This document shows positions 7,822 through 17,770 of a stretch of DNA of 64,000 bases, piece by piece. The position numbers and the translations under genes were made by a program. The first letter of the stretch is position 1. The number at the start of each line of letters is the position of its first letter. This stretch comes from Chloroflexota bacterium (GTDB taxonomy: Bacteria; Chloroflexota; Anaerolineae; Anaerolineales; Anaerolineaceae): contig SLTK01000009.1 of assembly GCA_004347695.1 (NCBI GenBank), positions 811,744 to 875,743 on the forward strand, read 5' to 3'. Below the pieces are notes generated by a model. The model searched no databases. It was not told the DNA's origin and saw nothing but the letters and a program-made list of their open reading frames with translations.

Positions 7822-9297
7822 ATGAAACGTAAATTCTACATTTGGGGCGTGGTTTTTACCCTCAGCCTCCTGGCTGTCGTTTTGGTGGCTACGAATATGA
7901 TGGCACGCGGCGCTTCCCCGGCGGCCAACCTCCCTCCAACGGATTTGCCCCCCGGCGCGCAAACGCAAATCGCCGAACAGGCTCAGACGCTGGAAGCGGA
8001 AGTGCAAGCCTTGACCCAGGCGGCTTTGATACCAGCAGCGTCCCAGGTTCTCAATCCGACGGAAACATCCTGGCTGCCCAACCCGACCTATTTCCCGCCT
8101 TTCAAAGCCACCCAACTTTCGGCGATGATCCAGACGCAACAGGCAGGTAGATTATTGCCTACAATAGATCCACAAGAATCATATCCAAATTTGCATCAGC
8201 CTCTCAACCCCGAGGGTATACTTGACCAAAAACGAAGCGGGAAATTGGCCGGCTACGGCATCATTACCGATGCGCCAGCTCCGATTTTCCAGCATGGTCC
8301 AGAGGTTGGCAAATATGAATTTAACGATGGAGCATGGAAAGAAGAACGGTATGACTCGTTCATAACGATCTGGTCCGGGCATCTTCGCGACACTCCAACG
8401 CAGGGAATCGTTCTTGTCGCCATCATGCCTCATTACAATCCTAACCAGCGAGATTACGTCTTTCAAAGCCCGGCAGCCGCCGGGGATTTGCGCATCACCG
8501 GTGCAGAAGGCGAACGGCTCATTCTCAACGCTGCACAGGGAAGGACCTTCTATTTCGACGTCGCCTCCCTGTCTTTTATTGGCAGTCTAACTGAGCATGT
8601 GCCCACGGCTACGCCTGTCCCGACTGCAATCCCTTCTACTCTGTTTGGGCCCATCGATGATGCTGCTGAAATACCTTATCGGGTGTTTGACTATCAGAGC
8701 AATAATAACGATCTGCATTTCACGATCAGCCATCCCACCGACTTCGATTGGTTTGGCTTTTATACAGTGAAACCTGGGACAATTACCGTCTCCCTGGTCC
8801 GGCTGGCAGGCAGCTACGGATTACGGCTCGTACGGATTACAGATACCCTCAAGGGTGGAGAGATCGTCGGAGAGGACCTCACTCCAGGGCAGGGCAGAAA
8901 GGAAGTGGCGCTGACAGATGCGCCTGCCGGCGATTACCTGGTGCGGGTCTGGAGCCTGGATGGGTCATTTAACGCGGACCTGCCTTATATCCTGCGCTTC
9001 GACGCGCCCACCCCGGAGAAGGTAACCCCCATTCTGGAGTGCGTGACGGACAACGGAGACGGAAGCTATACGGCGCGCTTCGGCTACGACAACCCCAATC
9101 CCTTCGTGGTGGTGGTCCGCGCCGACCGTGACAACTCCTTCCAACCACCCCCGGTGTTCCGTACCGGCCAGCCCGAATCCTTTGCGCCCGGGCGGGTGGT
9201 CGATTGGTTTGGCGTGCTGTTCGACGGCACCGGGTTGACCTGGGTACTGGATGGACATGCGGTGACGGCCAATCGCAATTCGCCACGGTGCCCATAG
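7822..9297 (+). CDS. Exported protein of unknown function with a pre-peptidase-like beta domain
   Basis: 491 residues. Residues 1-27 form a basic start plus hydrophobic helix (signal anchor or signal peptide). Next comes a Pro/Ala/Gln-rich, helical stretch to about residue 110, then a mixed domain (about 115-260) with no recognised motif. A linker of PTATPVPTAIP (about 263-273) leads to a beta-sandwich region (about 280-395) that looks like a bacterial pre-peptidase C-terminal domain (NDLHFTISHPTDFDWFGFYT and DAPAGDYLVRVWS). The last 90 residues form another small beta domain starting ECVTDNGDGSYTARFGY, a module I have seen in other secreted proteins but cannot name. It is a single gene behind a consensus promoter. 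It probably sits on the outside of the cell; no enzyme signature is visible. Confidence 0.75.
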   Translation: MKRKFYIWGVVFTLSLLAVVLVATNMMARGASPAANLPPTDLPPGAQTQIAEQAQTLEAEVQALTQAALIPAASQVLNPTETSWLPNPTYFPPFKATQLSAMIQTQQAGRLLPTIDPQESYPNLHQPLNPEGILDQKRSGKLAGYGIITDAPAPIFQHGPEVGKYEFNDGAWKEERYDSFITIWSGHLRDTPTQGIVLVAIMPHYNPNQRDYVFQSPAAAGDLRITGAEGERLILNAAQGRTFYFDVASLSFIGSLTEHVPTATPVPTAIPSTLFGPIDDAAEIPYRVFDYQSNNNDLHFTISHPTDFDWFGFYTVKPGTITVSLVRLAGSYGLRLVRITDTLKGGEIVGEDLTPGQGRKEVALTDAPAGDYLVRVWSLDGSFNADLPYILRFDAPTPEKVTPILECVTDNGDGSYTARFGYDNPNPFVVVVRADRDNSFQPPPVFRTGQPESFAPGRVVDWFGVLFDGTGLTWVLDGHAVTANRNSPRCP

Positions 9298-9391
9298 GTC
9301 TCCATCGTTCTGCGTACGGGTAGGGAGACAGGAATTATTTGCATGGTCTATGGTTAGAATCCACTCAAACCTGAAAAACGCAAATATCCTT

Positions 9392-9527
9392 TGTCATCCT
9401 GAGCGAGCGGTTTGTGCGATGCGAAGGATCTCGCCTACTGGCCCGAGATGCTTCGGGCAAAGAACCAGCCCACACTCACAGAGTGTCCCACCCAAGGGGT
9501 GCTCTGTGAGTGTGGGCAGCATGACAT
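9392..9527. repeat. Dispersed inverted repeat element, copy 1
   Basis: The element begins TGTCATCCTGAGCGAGCGG and ends CAGCATGACA, so its ends are inverted. Inside are GAAGGATCTCG and GAGATGCTTCG as a second inverted pair, and a perfect 15-bp hairpin (CCCACACTCACAGAG at 9469-9483 with CTCTGTGAGTGTGGG at 9502-9516). Related elements lie at 19909-20050 and 31441-31594. It encodes nothing convincing and resembles MITE/REP-type elements in intergenic DNA. Confidence 0.8.
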
Positions 9528-9572
9528 AAGTGGGATTCTTTTACGTAATTATCCAATCTCACCGTCAAATAA

Positions 9573-9610
9573 AGTACACCTGGGCAGCATTTCTGCCGCC
9601 CAGGTGTACT
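9573..9610 (-). terminator. Rho-independent terminator of the phosphodiesterase-nucleotidase gene
   Basis: Perfect 13-bp arms AGTACACCTGGGC (9573-9585) and GCCCAGGTGTACT (9598-9610). On the minus strand the hairpin runs into TTTATTT. It is 20 bases beyond the gene's stop. Confidence 0.85.
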
Positions 9611-9629
9611 AAATTACCCATCATCCGTT

Positions 9630-12600
9630 TTACGGCAGCTTTACAATCCTGCCTTCCACCGCTGCTGAAACCGGTGAATGCAGGCCGATGTAATCCACCG
9701 TCACCTGCATCAGGTCATCGCCGGGCTGCAGCACATTGGTGCCTGCGGCAAAAGCGGTATAGCCGTCGCCGCCGGTCCACATGAAGTCATTGGTCACCAG
9801 GCGAACGCTGTCGCCGGTTCCGAGCAGCGTCAGCGGACCGGCCACTGGCCCCTTCCAGACGTTATCTACCACAGCGGTTAAGCCGCTGCAGTGGAACTCG
9901 ACCTTCAACCCCGAAACCTGCGGGAAGCGACCGGTAGCAATTACCGGGTTGCACACCGGGCTGAAACCGTTAGTAAACGCTTCGATCAGCTTCTCATAGG
10001 TCAGGGTGAAGATGACCGTGCGGTTACCAAACGGCAGCACCGAAAACACCTCGCCCCAGGTGATTTCGCCAACGGCTTCACCGGCGCTGGGAGGAGACAT
10101 ATTCAGATCGGCACGCAACCCGCCCGAATTGGTGTAGGCTGCGTCGATGCCGGGGTATTTTTCTAACATGGCATCCGCGACCATGTTGCCCATGGCTGAC
10201 TCATTCAAGCGGGTCGGGTCGCGTTTGATGTCAACCGACTGCGTACCGATCACCTGGTTGCGCAATACGGCGGTCTCTGCGTTGGCCGCGTCAACGATAG
10301 CCTGCACAGCCGGATCCTGGGCAACGCCCAGCGTCCAGGCAGTGCGGTTGGCGCCGCCGGCCCAGACCACGTCACCACCTGTGACCATCATTTGGGCGAC
10401 CGAATACGTCGCGCCGGCATTCAAGCCTTCCGTCACCAGGATGTTGCCAACCATCAGGTTGGAAACCTTATGCGTGTGGCCGGCCAGAATCATATCGACG
10501 GTGGTGTCCTGCAGGTCTTCGGCGATATCCACAATGGGCCCGGCCCAGTCCACTGCGGGATTGCCATCGATGGCATTCGCTCCGAGGGCAGCGCCTTCGT
10601 GGATGACCACCACCTGTACGCGCACGCCCAGGCTAGCCAGCCATTGGGATTCAGTTCTGATGCGCTCTACGGCTGGCAGGAAGCTTAATCCGGCTGTCGC
10701 GCCGGCTGAAACCAGTTCAGGCGTATTCTCCAGCGCCGCGCCAATCACGCCGACCTTCACGCCGTTGACCTCGAAGACCTTGCTGGTATGCACCCAGTCG
10801 GGGGTCAAACCGGTGATTGCATCCACAATATTGACAGCCAGGAAGGGGAAGTCGGCGCGCGCCTGGTGCGCCAGCAGACGGGCCAGGCCGTAGTCGAACT
10901 CATGATTACCATAAGAGGTGGCGTCCATGCCCCAGGCATTTTCGACATCGATTGCCGGCATATCCTGCAGCAATCCTGAATTGGCGGGCGAGGCGCCGAC
11001 ATTATCGCCGGCTGCCAGCAGCAAGGCTGGTCCCGGCAGTTGTGCCGCATCCTCGGCAAACATCGTTCCCAGAATAGCTGCGCCGCCGACAGCGACATTT
11101 ATGCCATCACTCGACAATGTGGATGGGCTAAGCTGCCCGTGGAAATCGTTCAAGCCCAGGATCGTGACCGGCTTCAAGCGGCTGCCGCCGTCGAAGATCT
11201 CGGTCAAAACCCGCCCCTGGGAATGCTGCGGCTCCGGCACTTTCAGCAGGAAGGCAATGGTAGGCGCCAGGTCGATGGTGCGCAGGTTATCGAACATGCC
11301 GTGAGTGATGTCCTTGCCGCCGGCAAAGAAAGCTGCCCGCATGTTGATATTGGCATCCAGGTTTTGCACATCCGGGATATACCCGTGCTGCCCAAAGAAG
11401 GCCGAAAGCGCAACCAGCGTTCCGGGAGTGGCCGCATCGAATTGATACGGCGGGTAAGAGAAGGCCACCACATCGCCGGTGCGGGTTGGATGCGCCATGT
11501 TGGCGGTGCTGCCCGGTCCATTGGGGATGTAGCGTGCTTCAGCTTTGGTGAAAACGCGGTCGATGACCGTCCACCCTTCAGGAGACGCGTCGCCGGTCCA
11601 GTCATTTGGATCAGTCAGCCCGGCATAAGCGGCCTTGATCATCTCCACGGTGGCAGTGTAGTCAGCCGCGGCCACCTGGGTCAAACCGCCGCCAGCCGGT
11701 TCACGGCCTGCCAGATTAAGGTAAATTTGCACTGTGCCGCCAGCCCAACAGGCCTTGGCCTTGCCGATGGTCTCACCGGTAGCCGGGCGGCAGTTGGAGG
11801 TCTGGGGTTTGGAAAGCAGGCCCAGGTCAACCAGCACCTGGCTGGCATCGATCGCCAGGAACTGCGGCGCAAAGCCGTGATCGGACGAAACAAAAGTGGT
11901 GACCTTGCTGGGCATGAAGGATTGAATCAGCGCCAGTGTGCTATCCGCCCCGCTATATGCGCGCGCCAGGTAACCCTCGCGCTGAGCCAGCAGACCATCC
12001 GGTGTGCCATTCACCTGCACGTCATCGAATGCCGGGTTCGGGTCGCCGTTTGGCAGGGTTTCGGTTACCAGGGAAAGGAACTGGTGTTGGAACTCATCCG
12101 TAACCGGGTAACCCGCCAGGACCAGATCGGGTTGGTATTTTTGCATGATGTATTCGATCAGGGGATGGTGTCCGGTTTCCCAGTACAGCCCTTGCTCTAC
12201 ATAGGTGTCCTCGGAAACGATGCCCGCTTCCAGGATGGCAAAGTCGGCAGCGGTCGAGACCGGGAAGTTGGTGGCCACGAATTCAGCAAAGTCGCCGGTG
12301 AACCCGGGCTCGCCCGGCCAACCCGGCCAGGAGGCGTTAGCGCGCGTGACCGAGGTATGGAACAGGCGCACCATCGAAAGATCGCCTGTCATTTCCTCGA
12401 CCTTCACCAGAAACCCGGCGGTCAATCCTGCCAGGCCGCCGCCAACGATTTTAACCTTGACATCACCCCATTCGCCTTTCGCCAGCGTGGCAACGGCTTT
12501 TGTGCCGTCTTTGGCGAACAATGAGGGTACGAACATGACCAGGTCATAATTGACAACCGCATCATCGGTGGAGTCAAAAATATAAGCGTCCAGCCCGTAT

Positions 12601-13340
12601 TTATCGACCCCGAAATCTATTACCCGCAGGTGCATTTCCATAGCCGGGCTATAGCTGGCGGGAACATTCACCCAACCCGCTGCAGCCACTGGTGAGGCAC
12701 CTGGAAAGGCAGCCTGGCCGGCAAACCCGGCCGGGTGGTCAAACTGCAATCCGAATGAAGCTACAAAGGCAGCATTATCCGTCGGAGAAATGTAGTTGGT
12801 GGCGACTCCGCGGCCGGACAGGAAAGCGCGAAAGTCGATCGTCGGTCCGAGGATGGCGGCATTGCGACCGCCGGCCCACTCGATTTGGGCAACTTTCTTG
12901 CTGCCGCGTTCGGCGGCCTGCGCAATCGTCTCAGCCTGCAACACGCCTGTATCAAACGAGCCCACCCGACTGCTCAACGGTGCGCCGTTCCTGGCAAAAG
13001 TGTTATTGGTCGAGCCTGTTACGCCTGGCCAGGCGCCGGTTGCCAGGCTGTACCAGCCGGCACCGGTATTCGGCGGCGCTTGCGTCAAGAGACCGCCGCC
13101 GCCGGCTTGAACGCCAACCTGAATCATGCCGGCAACCGTCGGCATCAAGCCTTGGGCGGCATACCCCTGCACCAAATCCTGGCGCAAGCCGTCTGCGGCA
13201 AAAAATATAAGTTTGTCAACGGTCGGCTGCGCCGGGGCAGCCGAAGATGCCATCGGCACTGCTCCGGTTGTAACCATCGCAATAAGGATGGTCAGCGCCA
13301 GCAAAGTCAACGGCCAATGACGATTTTTTTGCGTGGTCAT
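9630..13340 (-). CDS. Exported bifunctional nucleotide pyrophosphatase/phosphodiesterase-like and 5'-nucleotidase fusion
   Basis: 1236 residues with a signal peptide (about 1-34) and a strong ribosome site (aaggagatagga). The N-terminal half (about 40-700) is an alkaline-phosphatase-superfamily phosphodiesterase: metal-site [10 protein letters not shown] (D50), nucleophile region [12 protein letters not shown] (T92), later SSDHGFAP. The C-terminal half (about 725-1236) is a complete UshA-like 5'-nucleotidase: GLNDFHGQ near 730, YGNHEFDYG near 808, AGHTHK near 951, then the substrate domain with [11 protein letters not shown] near 1070 and TGGDGYTAF near 1192. Joined together they could cut NAD-like dinucleotides or NTPs to NMP and then to nucleoside plus phosphate outside the membrane. 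It is transcribed alone from the promoter at 13584-13612 through a structured leader. The family of each half is secure; their true substrates are inferred. Confidence 0.88.
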   Translation of the reverse strand: MTTQKNRHWPLTLLALTILIAMVTTGAVPMASSAAPAQPTVDKLIFFAADGLRQDLVQGYAAQGLMPTVAGMIQVGVQAGGGGLLTQAPPNTGAGWYSLATGAWPGVTGSTNNTFARNGAPLSSRVGSFDTGVLQAETIAQAAERGSKKVAQIEWAGGRNAAILGPTIDFRAFLSGRGVATNYISPTDNAAFVASFGLQFDHPAGFAGQAAFPGASPVAAAGWVNVPASYSPAMEMHLRVIDFGVDKYGLDAYIFDSTDDAVVNYDLVMFVPSLFAKDGTKAVATLAKGEWGDVKVKIVGGGLAGLTAGFLVKVEEMTGDLSMVRLFHTSVTRANASWPGWPGEPGFTGDFAEFVATNFPVSTAADFAILEAGIVSEDTYVEQGLYWETGHHPLIEYIMQKYQPDLVLAGYPVTDEFQHQFLSLVTETLPNGDPNPAFDDVQVNGTPDGLLAQREGYLARAYSGADSTLALIQSFMPSKVTTFVSSDHGFAPQFLAIDASQVLVDLGLLSKPQTSNCRPATGETIGKAKACWAGGTVQIYLNLAGREPAGGGLTQVAAADYTATVEMIKAAYAGLTDPNDWTGDASPEGWTVIDRVFTKAEARYIPNGPGSTANMAHPTRTGDVVAFSYPPYQFDAATPGTLVALSAFFGQHGYIPDVQNLDANINMRAAFFAGGKDITHGMFDNLRTIDLAPTIAFLLKVPEPQHSQGRVLTEIFDGGSRLKPVTILGLNDFHGQLSPSTLSSDGINVAVGGAAILGTMFAEDAAQLPGPALLLAAGDNVGASPANSGLLQDMPAIDVENAWGMDATSYGNHEFDYGLARLLAHQARADFPFLAVNIVDAITGLTPDWVHTSKVFEVNGVKVGVIGAALENTPELVSAGATAGLSFLPAVERIRTESQWLASLGVRVQVVVIHEGAALGANAIDGNPAVDWAGPIVDIAEDLQDTTVDMILAGHTHKVSNLMVGNILVTEGLNAGATYSVAQMMVTGGDVVWAGGANRTAWTLGVAQDPAVQAIVDAANAETAVLRNQVIGTQSVDIKRDPTRLNESAMGNMVADAMLEKYPGIDAAYTNSGGLRADLNMSPPSAGEAVGEITWGEVFSVLPFGNRTVIFTLTYEKLIEAFTNGFSPVCNPVIATGRFPQVSGLKVEFHCSGLTAVVDNVWKGPVAGPLTLLGTGDSVRLVTNDFMWTGGDGYTAFAAGTNVLQPGDDLMQVTVDYIGLHSPVSAAVEGRIVKLP

Positions 13341-13476
13341 TCCTATCTCCTTCTTGGTATGAAATTGATGGGTTCAAGACTATCCAACCGCAGGTTGTAA
13401 ATATCAGGAACCAAACCCATGAAACCGCCCTTTTGGAAATTGATTTGGTCGATATTTGACTGCGATTAAAAACATA

Positions 13477-13577
13477 AGCGAAACCGCCAGTGTGGCCGGT
13501 TTCGCTCTAGCTCCCCATGGGGATCCTCCATTATGAGGGCCTGCGACCATTACTCCCCGTGGTTCAAAGCTCCAACT
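13477..13577 (-). promoter_or_regulatory. Structured 5' leader with terminator-like hairpin (possible riboswitch or attenuator)
   Basis: The leader lies between the promoter at 13584-13612 and the phosphodiesterase-nucleotidase start at 13340. On the minus strand, CCACGGGG (13562-13555) can pair with CCCCATGG (13519-13512) apart from one mismatch, enclosing a CCTC/GAGG hairpin and a small GGTCGCAGGCC stem. CCCCATGGGG can also fold on itself, giving an alternative. Then comes a strong hairpin with arms AGCGAAACC and GGTTTCGCT plus an inner GCCA/TGGC, followed by TATGTTTTT. This is the layout of a transcription attenuator. The GGGGAGTA segment recalls the manganese (yybP-ykoY) riboswitch, but its other conserved parts are not found, so the class is unassigned. 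Confidence 0.5.
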
Positions 13578-13583
13578 AAATTA

Positions 13584-13612
13584 ATAGTAGCAAATTTGAC
13601 TAAAATAGTCAA
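13584..13612 (-). promoter_or_regulatory. Sigma-70-type promoter for the phosphodiesterase-nucleotidase gene
   Basis: Read on the minus strand: TTGACT (13612-13607), 17-base spacer, TACTAT (13589-13584). Transcription would start near 13577, about 237 bases before the ATG. The overlapping inverted repeat TTGACTATTTTAGTCAA spans the -35, which could be an operator. Confidence 0.6.
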
Positions 13613-13703
13613 TAAACTCTATGAATTGCGTCCATATGAATTTTGCATACCTTCCAAAATTTCATTTACAGACCGTCAATTTAAAGTACACCAACGGGTC
13701 GTA

Positions 13704-15614
13704 TTAAGGATTGCCCTTCACCACCGCAAAAATGGTTTTCCCCCGTTGAATGGTCAGCAGTGATTCCAGATCCTGGTAATAGGTCTGATCATGATCGAAC
13801 CGGGACAAAAAAACCGCAAAATCGGGTGTTAGCTTCAAAGTGTCGCCAGGGTCCAATCGAATATCCAATGCCCGAGTCGAACACCGTTCAAAAAGCCGCC
13901 TTAAAATCTCGTCATTCAGGATAACCAGCGACGCCTTTGATGTTCGACTCGATACAAACTTTCCGGCCTCGCACATTGCCGTACCCCAATAATCGGTTTC
14001 ATAGCGGCGCTCGACATTGCCAGTCCAACCCACCAGGGCGTTGTAATACACATATTCATAGGGATGCAGCCAAAAACCGGCAATAATCCCGGGCAGCAGA
14101 CCAAGCGCAACCAGACCGGCGCGTACAGACAGTCGTTTAACCCACCGTGCGATCTCATCGACTGCCGCCCCTGCCATGACGAATAAGGGCGGCAGGATAA
14201 AGAGAAATTGGCGGAAGTTATCATACAAATTTGGCCGGAGTACCATAACTGCCAGGAGCGGAACCCAGAACCAGACCAGCAGAATCGCATCTGAGGCCCA
14301 ACTTGCTTCTTTCTTTCGGATCCGATTGGCCAGGACCAGCGTCCCGACCAGGGCATATAGAATAAGCGGCAGGGTAAGTTGAATAGTCAATAACTTGGGC
14401 AGGTAATAAAAAGGCAAATCTTTTGGCAGAAAATTATTCCCTTCAAAACGGATCGACCCGTTCCAGGGAAAGGCAGACATAAGATTGAAGCTTTCTGACA
14501 AACCGGAGATGGGATTGTCCCATAAGAACGGCCAGGCTGAATAGGCTACTGCCAGGGTTATGAGGATATAACCCAGCGCCAGCTTCCACCAATTTTTTGT
14601 CTTGACCCTGAATGCGTACAGGAGCACCAGTCCTGAAGCTGCCGGTCCTAACACCCGGATGGCCATAGCCAGGCCGGAGGTCATGCCTGCCAGAAGTAAC
14701 CAGCGGGTATAAGGATGAGATTTTCGAAAAATAATGATCAGCCCAGCCAACCCGATTCCCAACAATATTATGAGTTCTACAAGGTTTAATATCTTTACAG
14801 CTTTTGAAAAATAATCAGCCAGTGGAATTGCCCCTGAAATTGGGAATAATTTTAGAATTATCGGAACCGTCCAGGCATCCGGCGTAGGCGCAGCGACGAA
14901 GTCGAACAGGCTCTTAAGGATTGGCCTGAAAAGAAAATTTCCGACCGCGCGGTCGGCAAAGAGAATCCCGCCTAAAACCAAAACCGTGATCGTGGCCGCC
15001 TTCCAGCCTCCTCTCCATCCGGATTTTGAATCATCCCGCGTTCGTTGATCCATTCCTGGGTGGTTGAAAGCATCCACCATTTTCAACCCGGTCACCATTG
15101 CTGCTAAAAAAGCCGTCATGAACGGCCCATCTTTCGGATTCATTACGCCGTGACCCCAAAGGAGGGGTTGGGTAAGAAACAAACACGCGGCAATAAACGA
15201 GGCCGGCTCTGACGCAATTCTGCGAGTCAGCCAATAAACCAGTATGCCGCCAAGCAGGAAAGTCGCAAAGTTGACCGTGTGCCAGGCGTTGTAGATCTCC
15301 AATCCAGGAAAGACCAGACGGATCCCCCCGATCGCTAAACGTCCGATTATCAAATATGCAGGGCCATAAAACGGCAGGTCATAAAAATCGAGCAGTGAGT
15401 CAATATTTTCACCAAACGCCATTTTTTTGTAGGCGTCCACCATTCGATCTGCATATTCATAAAACAGGGGCTCATCGTAGCTGGCGCCATAATTGCCAAG
15501 TGCCATGAGAAAAATGCCAAATGAAAGAAGAATGGCTCCTGCCAATAAGCATTCCCAGGTATGCTGTCTGAACCACGGTGTAACTTTGTCCAATTTTTTC
15601 GAGATGAACGGCAT
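13704..15614 (-). CDS. GT-C membrane glycosyltransferase (PMT/ArnT-like), paralogue A
   Basis: 636 residues, about a dozen hydrophobic helices. The first loop holds the acidic signature SYDEP (D47, E48) used by GT-C (GT39/GT83-like) enzymes, followed by a conserved YADRM and WGHGVMNPKDGPFM (about residues 150-170). The soluble end (about 540-636) faces outward. These enzymes move a sugar from a polyprenyl-phosphate carrier to a protein or lipid outside the membrane. The ATG has aggacag upstream. It is the near twin of the gene immediately upstream (15742-17577): helix order and many motifs agree across the full length (WFRQ, YDEP, HGVMNPKD, GFWLHPYEYVYYNALVGW). The acceptor is unknown. The two genes are separated by about 130 bases and probably share a transcript. 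Confidence 0.85.
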   Translation of the reverse strand: MPFISKKLDKVTPWFRQHTWECLLAGAILLSFGIFLMALGNYGASYDEPLFYEYADRMVDAYKKMAFGENIDSLLDFYDLPFYGPAYLIIGRLAIGGIRLVFPGLEIYNAWHTVNFATFLLGGILVYWLTRRIASEPASFIAACLFLTQPLLWGHGVMNPKDGPFMTAFLAAMVTGLKMVDAFNHPGMDQRTRDDSKSGWRGGWKAATITVLVLGGILFADRAVGNFLFRPILKSLFDFVAAPTPDAWTVPIILKLFPISGAIPLADYFSKAVKILNLVELIILLGIGLAGLIIIFRKSHPYTRWLLLAGMTSGLAMAIRVLGPAASGLVLLYAFRVKTKNWWKLALGYILITLAVAYSAWPFLWDNPISGLSESFNLMSAFPWNGSIRFEGNNFLPKDLPFYYLPKLLTIQLTLPLILYALVGTLVLANRIRKKEASWASDAILLVWFWVPLLAVMVLRPNLYDNFRQFLFILPPLFVMAGAAVDEIARWVKRLSVRAGLVALGLLPGIIAGFWLHPYEYVYYNALVGWTGNVERRYETDYWGTAMCEAGKFVSSRTSKASLVILNDEILRRLFERCSTRALDIRLDPGDTLKLTPDFAVFLSRFDHDQTYYQDLESLLTIQRGKTIFAVVKGNP

Positions 15615-15741
15615 ATTTAATTCTGTCCTTATGAATCGGATTGTGCGGTTTTCACAAGTAATTTTGGAAACTCCCCGCTGTAAATCCGTGGCAGCGTTTG
15701 TAGCGATTTCAATTTCATATCAAAATTCCCCATCTGGCCAT

Positions 15742-17577
15742 TTATGGCATAACCTTGACAACTGCGAAAACAGTTCTTCCCCTCCGAATGGTAAAAACAG
15801 GGTCATAATCGGGGTAAAGAACAATGTCATTGTCAAACCGCGACCAAAAAACAGCAACATCCGGCTGCTCAGCAAGACTTTCGGAGGGGCCAAAAACATA
15901 GGTAAACGGAAGCGTCGCGCAGCGTTCGAACAGTTGACTTAATGTCGGGCCGGTAAATAACACGGTATCCCCTGGTTGGGCCTGGCCGGAGACGTATTTA
16001 GCCGCCTCACACATGGTTGTGCCCCAATAATCGGTTTCATAACGGCGCTCTATACTGCCCGTCCAACCCACCAGACCGTTGTAATACACATATTCATATG
16101 GATGCAGCCAAAAACCGGCAATAATCCCGGGCAGCAGACCAACCCCGACTAGAGCAATGCGAAAAGCGGGTGCCTTAACCCACCGTGCAAACTCATCGAC
16201 TGCTACCCCGGCCATGGCAAATAATGGCGGGATGATAAAGAGAAGTTGGCGAAAGTTATCATAAAGCGTTGGCCGAACTGCCATGACTGCCATCATCGGC
16301 AGCCAGAACCAAACCATGAGAACAACCCCTGTACCCCGGTTTTGTCTTTTGGTCCGCAGCCACTTCAGGCAAACCGCTGTCCCGGCAACAGCGCTCAGTA
16401 GTAGCGGCAGGGTAAATTGAATTGCGAGTAATTTAGGGAAAAAATAATATGGCAAATCGCTGGCCGGAAAATCAATTCCATCCAATCGCACCGTTGCAAT
16501 CCAGGGAAATGCGATCATAACCCTGAGACTATCAAAAAACCGGTAAATCGGTTTATCCCACAGGAACGGCCAGGCAGCGTATGCCACAAGCAACGTTATC
16601 CCTACAAACCCAAAGGTGATTTTCCATCGTTTTTTACTGTTCTGCATAAAAGCGTAAAAAAGCACCAGGCCTGCAGCCGCAGGACCAAGTACCCGGTTGG
16701 CTACAGTCAGACCTGAAACGACCCCGGCTAGAATCAACCATCGGATTCTGGCCGGTGATTTTCGGAAAAATAAGATAAAACCGGTTAATCCGATCCCTGT
16801 CAAAAACCCAAATTCCACCAGATTTAATATTTTGAAATTCAGCAGGGTGGTGGTAAAACCTGAAAACTGAGTCGGAAAGAGTAATCTGGCAAGAAAATTT
16901 TCAGAAAAGCGATCAACAAGAATAATCCCCACCCAAAAGAGGACAAGGATAAATCCAAATCTGGCTTTCCTGCTCCATTGGGTTCTTGAACCTTTCCTCG
17001 TTTCGCGTCCGGAATCCGGATGGTTAAAAACATCCACCATTTTCAATCCGGTGACCATTGTAGCTAAAAATGCGGCCATAAAAGGTATATCTTTCGGATT
17101 CATCACGCCGTGCCCCCAAAGAAGGGGTTGGGTTAGATACAAACCCACGACAATTATCGAAGCAGGCTTCGAAGCCACCCGCCGGGTTAAAATAAATATC
17201 AGCACGGCACCCAGGAGGAAGGTTAAGAAATTTACGATGTGCCAGGCGTTATATATTTCCAATCCAGAAAATACCGCCTGGAATATGCCAATCAAAATTC
17301 GTCCCCCAATCAGATATGCGGGACCGTAATAAGGATGCTCATTAAAATCTAGCAGCGTACCGAAGTTTTCGCCTACCGCCATATTTTTATAAACCTGGAT
17401 CATGCGATCGGCGTAAACGTAAAATACAGGTTCATCGTAACTGACCCCATAATCGCTGAGGGTAAACAGAAATATGCCGAAAGATATGAGGATTAAACCA
17501 GCCAGCAAGCATTCCCAGATATTCTGTCTGAACCACAGTTTTAAATTTTTCGGTGAAGCCATTTTTTGTTGAACCAT
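15742..17577 (-). CDS. GT-C membrane glycosyltransferase (PMT/ArnT-like), paralogue B
   Basis: The frame is open from a TTG at 17613; I chose ATG 17577 because ggtggaaa lies just before it and because this places the start like that of paralogue A, giving 611 residues. It has the GT-C layout: SYDEP in the first loop, WGHGVMNPKDIPFM, a series of helices and the C-terminal GFWLHPYEYVYYNGLVGW region followed by ETDYWGTTMCEAAKYV. It is clearly a tandem duplicate of the following gene, with stretches of near identity at the nucleotide level around the C-terminal region. Retention of both active-site acidic residues in both copies suggests both work, perhaps on different carriers or acceptors. It is divergent from the acetyltransferase gene at 17771. 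Confidence 0.83.
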   Translation of the reverse strand: MVQQKMASPKNLKLWFRQNIWECLLAGLILISFGIFLFTLSDYGVSYDEPVFYVYADRMIQVYKNMAVGENFGTLLDFNEHPYYGPAYLIGGRILIGIFQAVFSGLEIYNAWHIVNFLTFLLGAVLIFILTRRVASKPASIIVVGLYLTQPLLWGHGVMNPKDIPFMAAFLATMVTGLKMVDVFNHPDSGRETRKGSRTQWSRKARFGFILVLFWVGIILVDRFSENFLARLLFPTQFSGFTTTLLNFKILNLVEFGFLTGIGLTGFILFFRKSPARIRWLILAGVVSGLTVANRVLGPAAAGLVLFYAFMQNSKKRWKITFGFVGITLLVAYAAWPFLWDKPIYRFFDSLRVMIAFPWIATVRLDGIDFPASDLPYYFFPKLLAIQFTLPLLLSAVAGTAVCLKWLRTKRQNRGTGVVLMVWFWLPMMAVMAVRPTLYDNFRQLLFIIPPLFAMAGVAVDEFARWVKAPAFRIALVGVGLLPGIIAGFWLHPYEYVYYNGLVGWTGSIERRYETDYWGTTMCEAAKYVSGQAQPGDTVLFTGPTLSQLFERCATLPFTYVFGPSESLAEQPDVAVFWSRFDNDIVLYPDYDPVFTIRRGRTVFAVVKVMP

Positions 17578-17702
17578 AGATGTTTCCACCCGCAGCTTAT
17601 CCATTTTGAACAATCTGCTGATAGCTTAGCATGAAATTGAAACTCCAGCCCTTATCACGCGTGCCAGAAATATCAAGAAGGCGAGGTTTATCGCGGGCGT
17701 AA

Positions 17703-17731
17703 TTCAATCGCACACGCTATACTCGTATAAT
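17703..17731 (+). promoter_or_regulatory. Possible promoter for the GNAT gene
   Basis: TTCAAT (17703-17708), a 17-base spacer and a perfect TATAAT (17726-17731), 40 bases before the ATG at 17771. The -35 is poor; the call rests on the -10 and position. Confidence 0.4.
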
Positions 17732-17770
17732 CAGAACTCATGGCGCCAGGTCCCATTGGAGAGGGGATTG

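Noticed and set aside
11040-12524. 494-residue open frame on the plus strand
   Set aside because: It is fully antisense to the phosphodiesterase-nucleotidase gene, whose motifs and codon use are clear; the antisense product has no recognisable domain.
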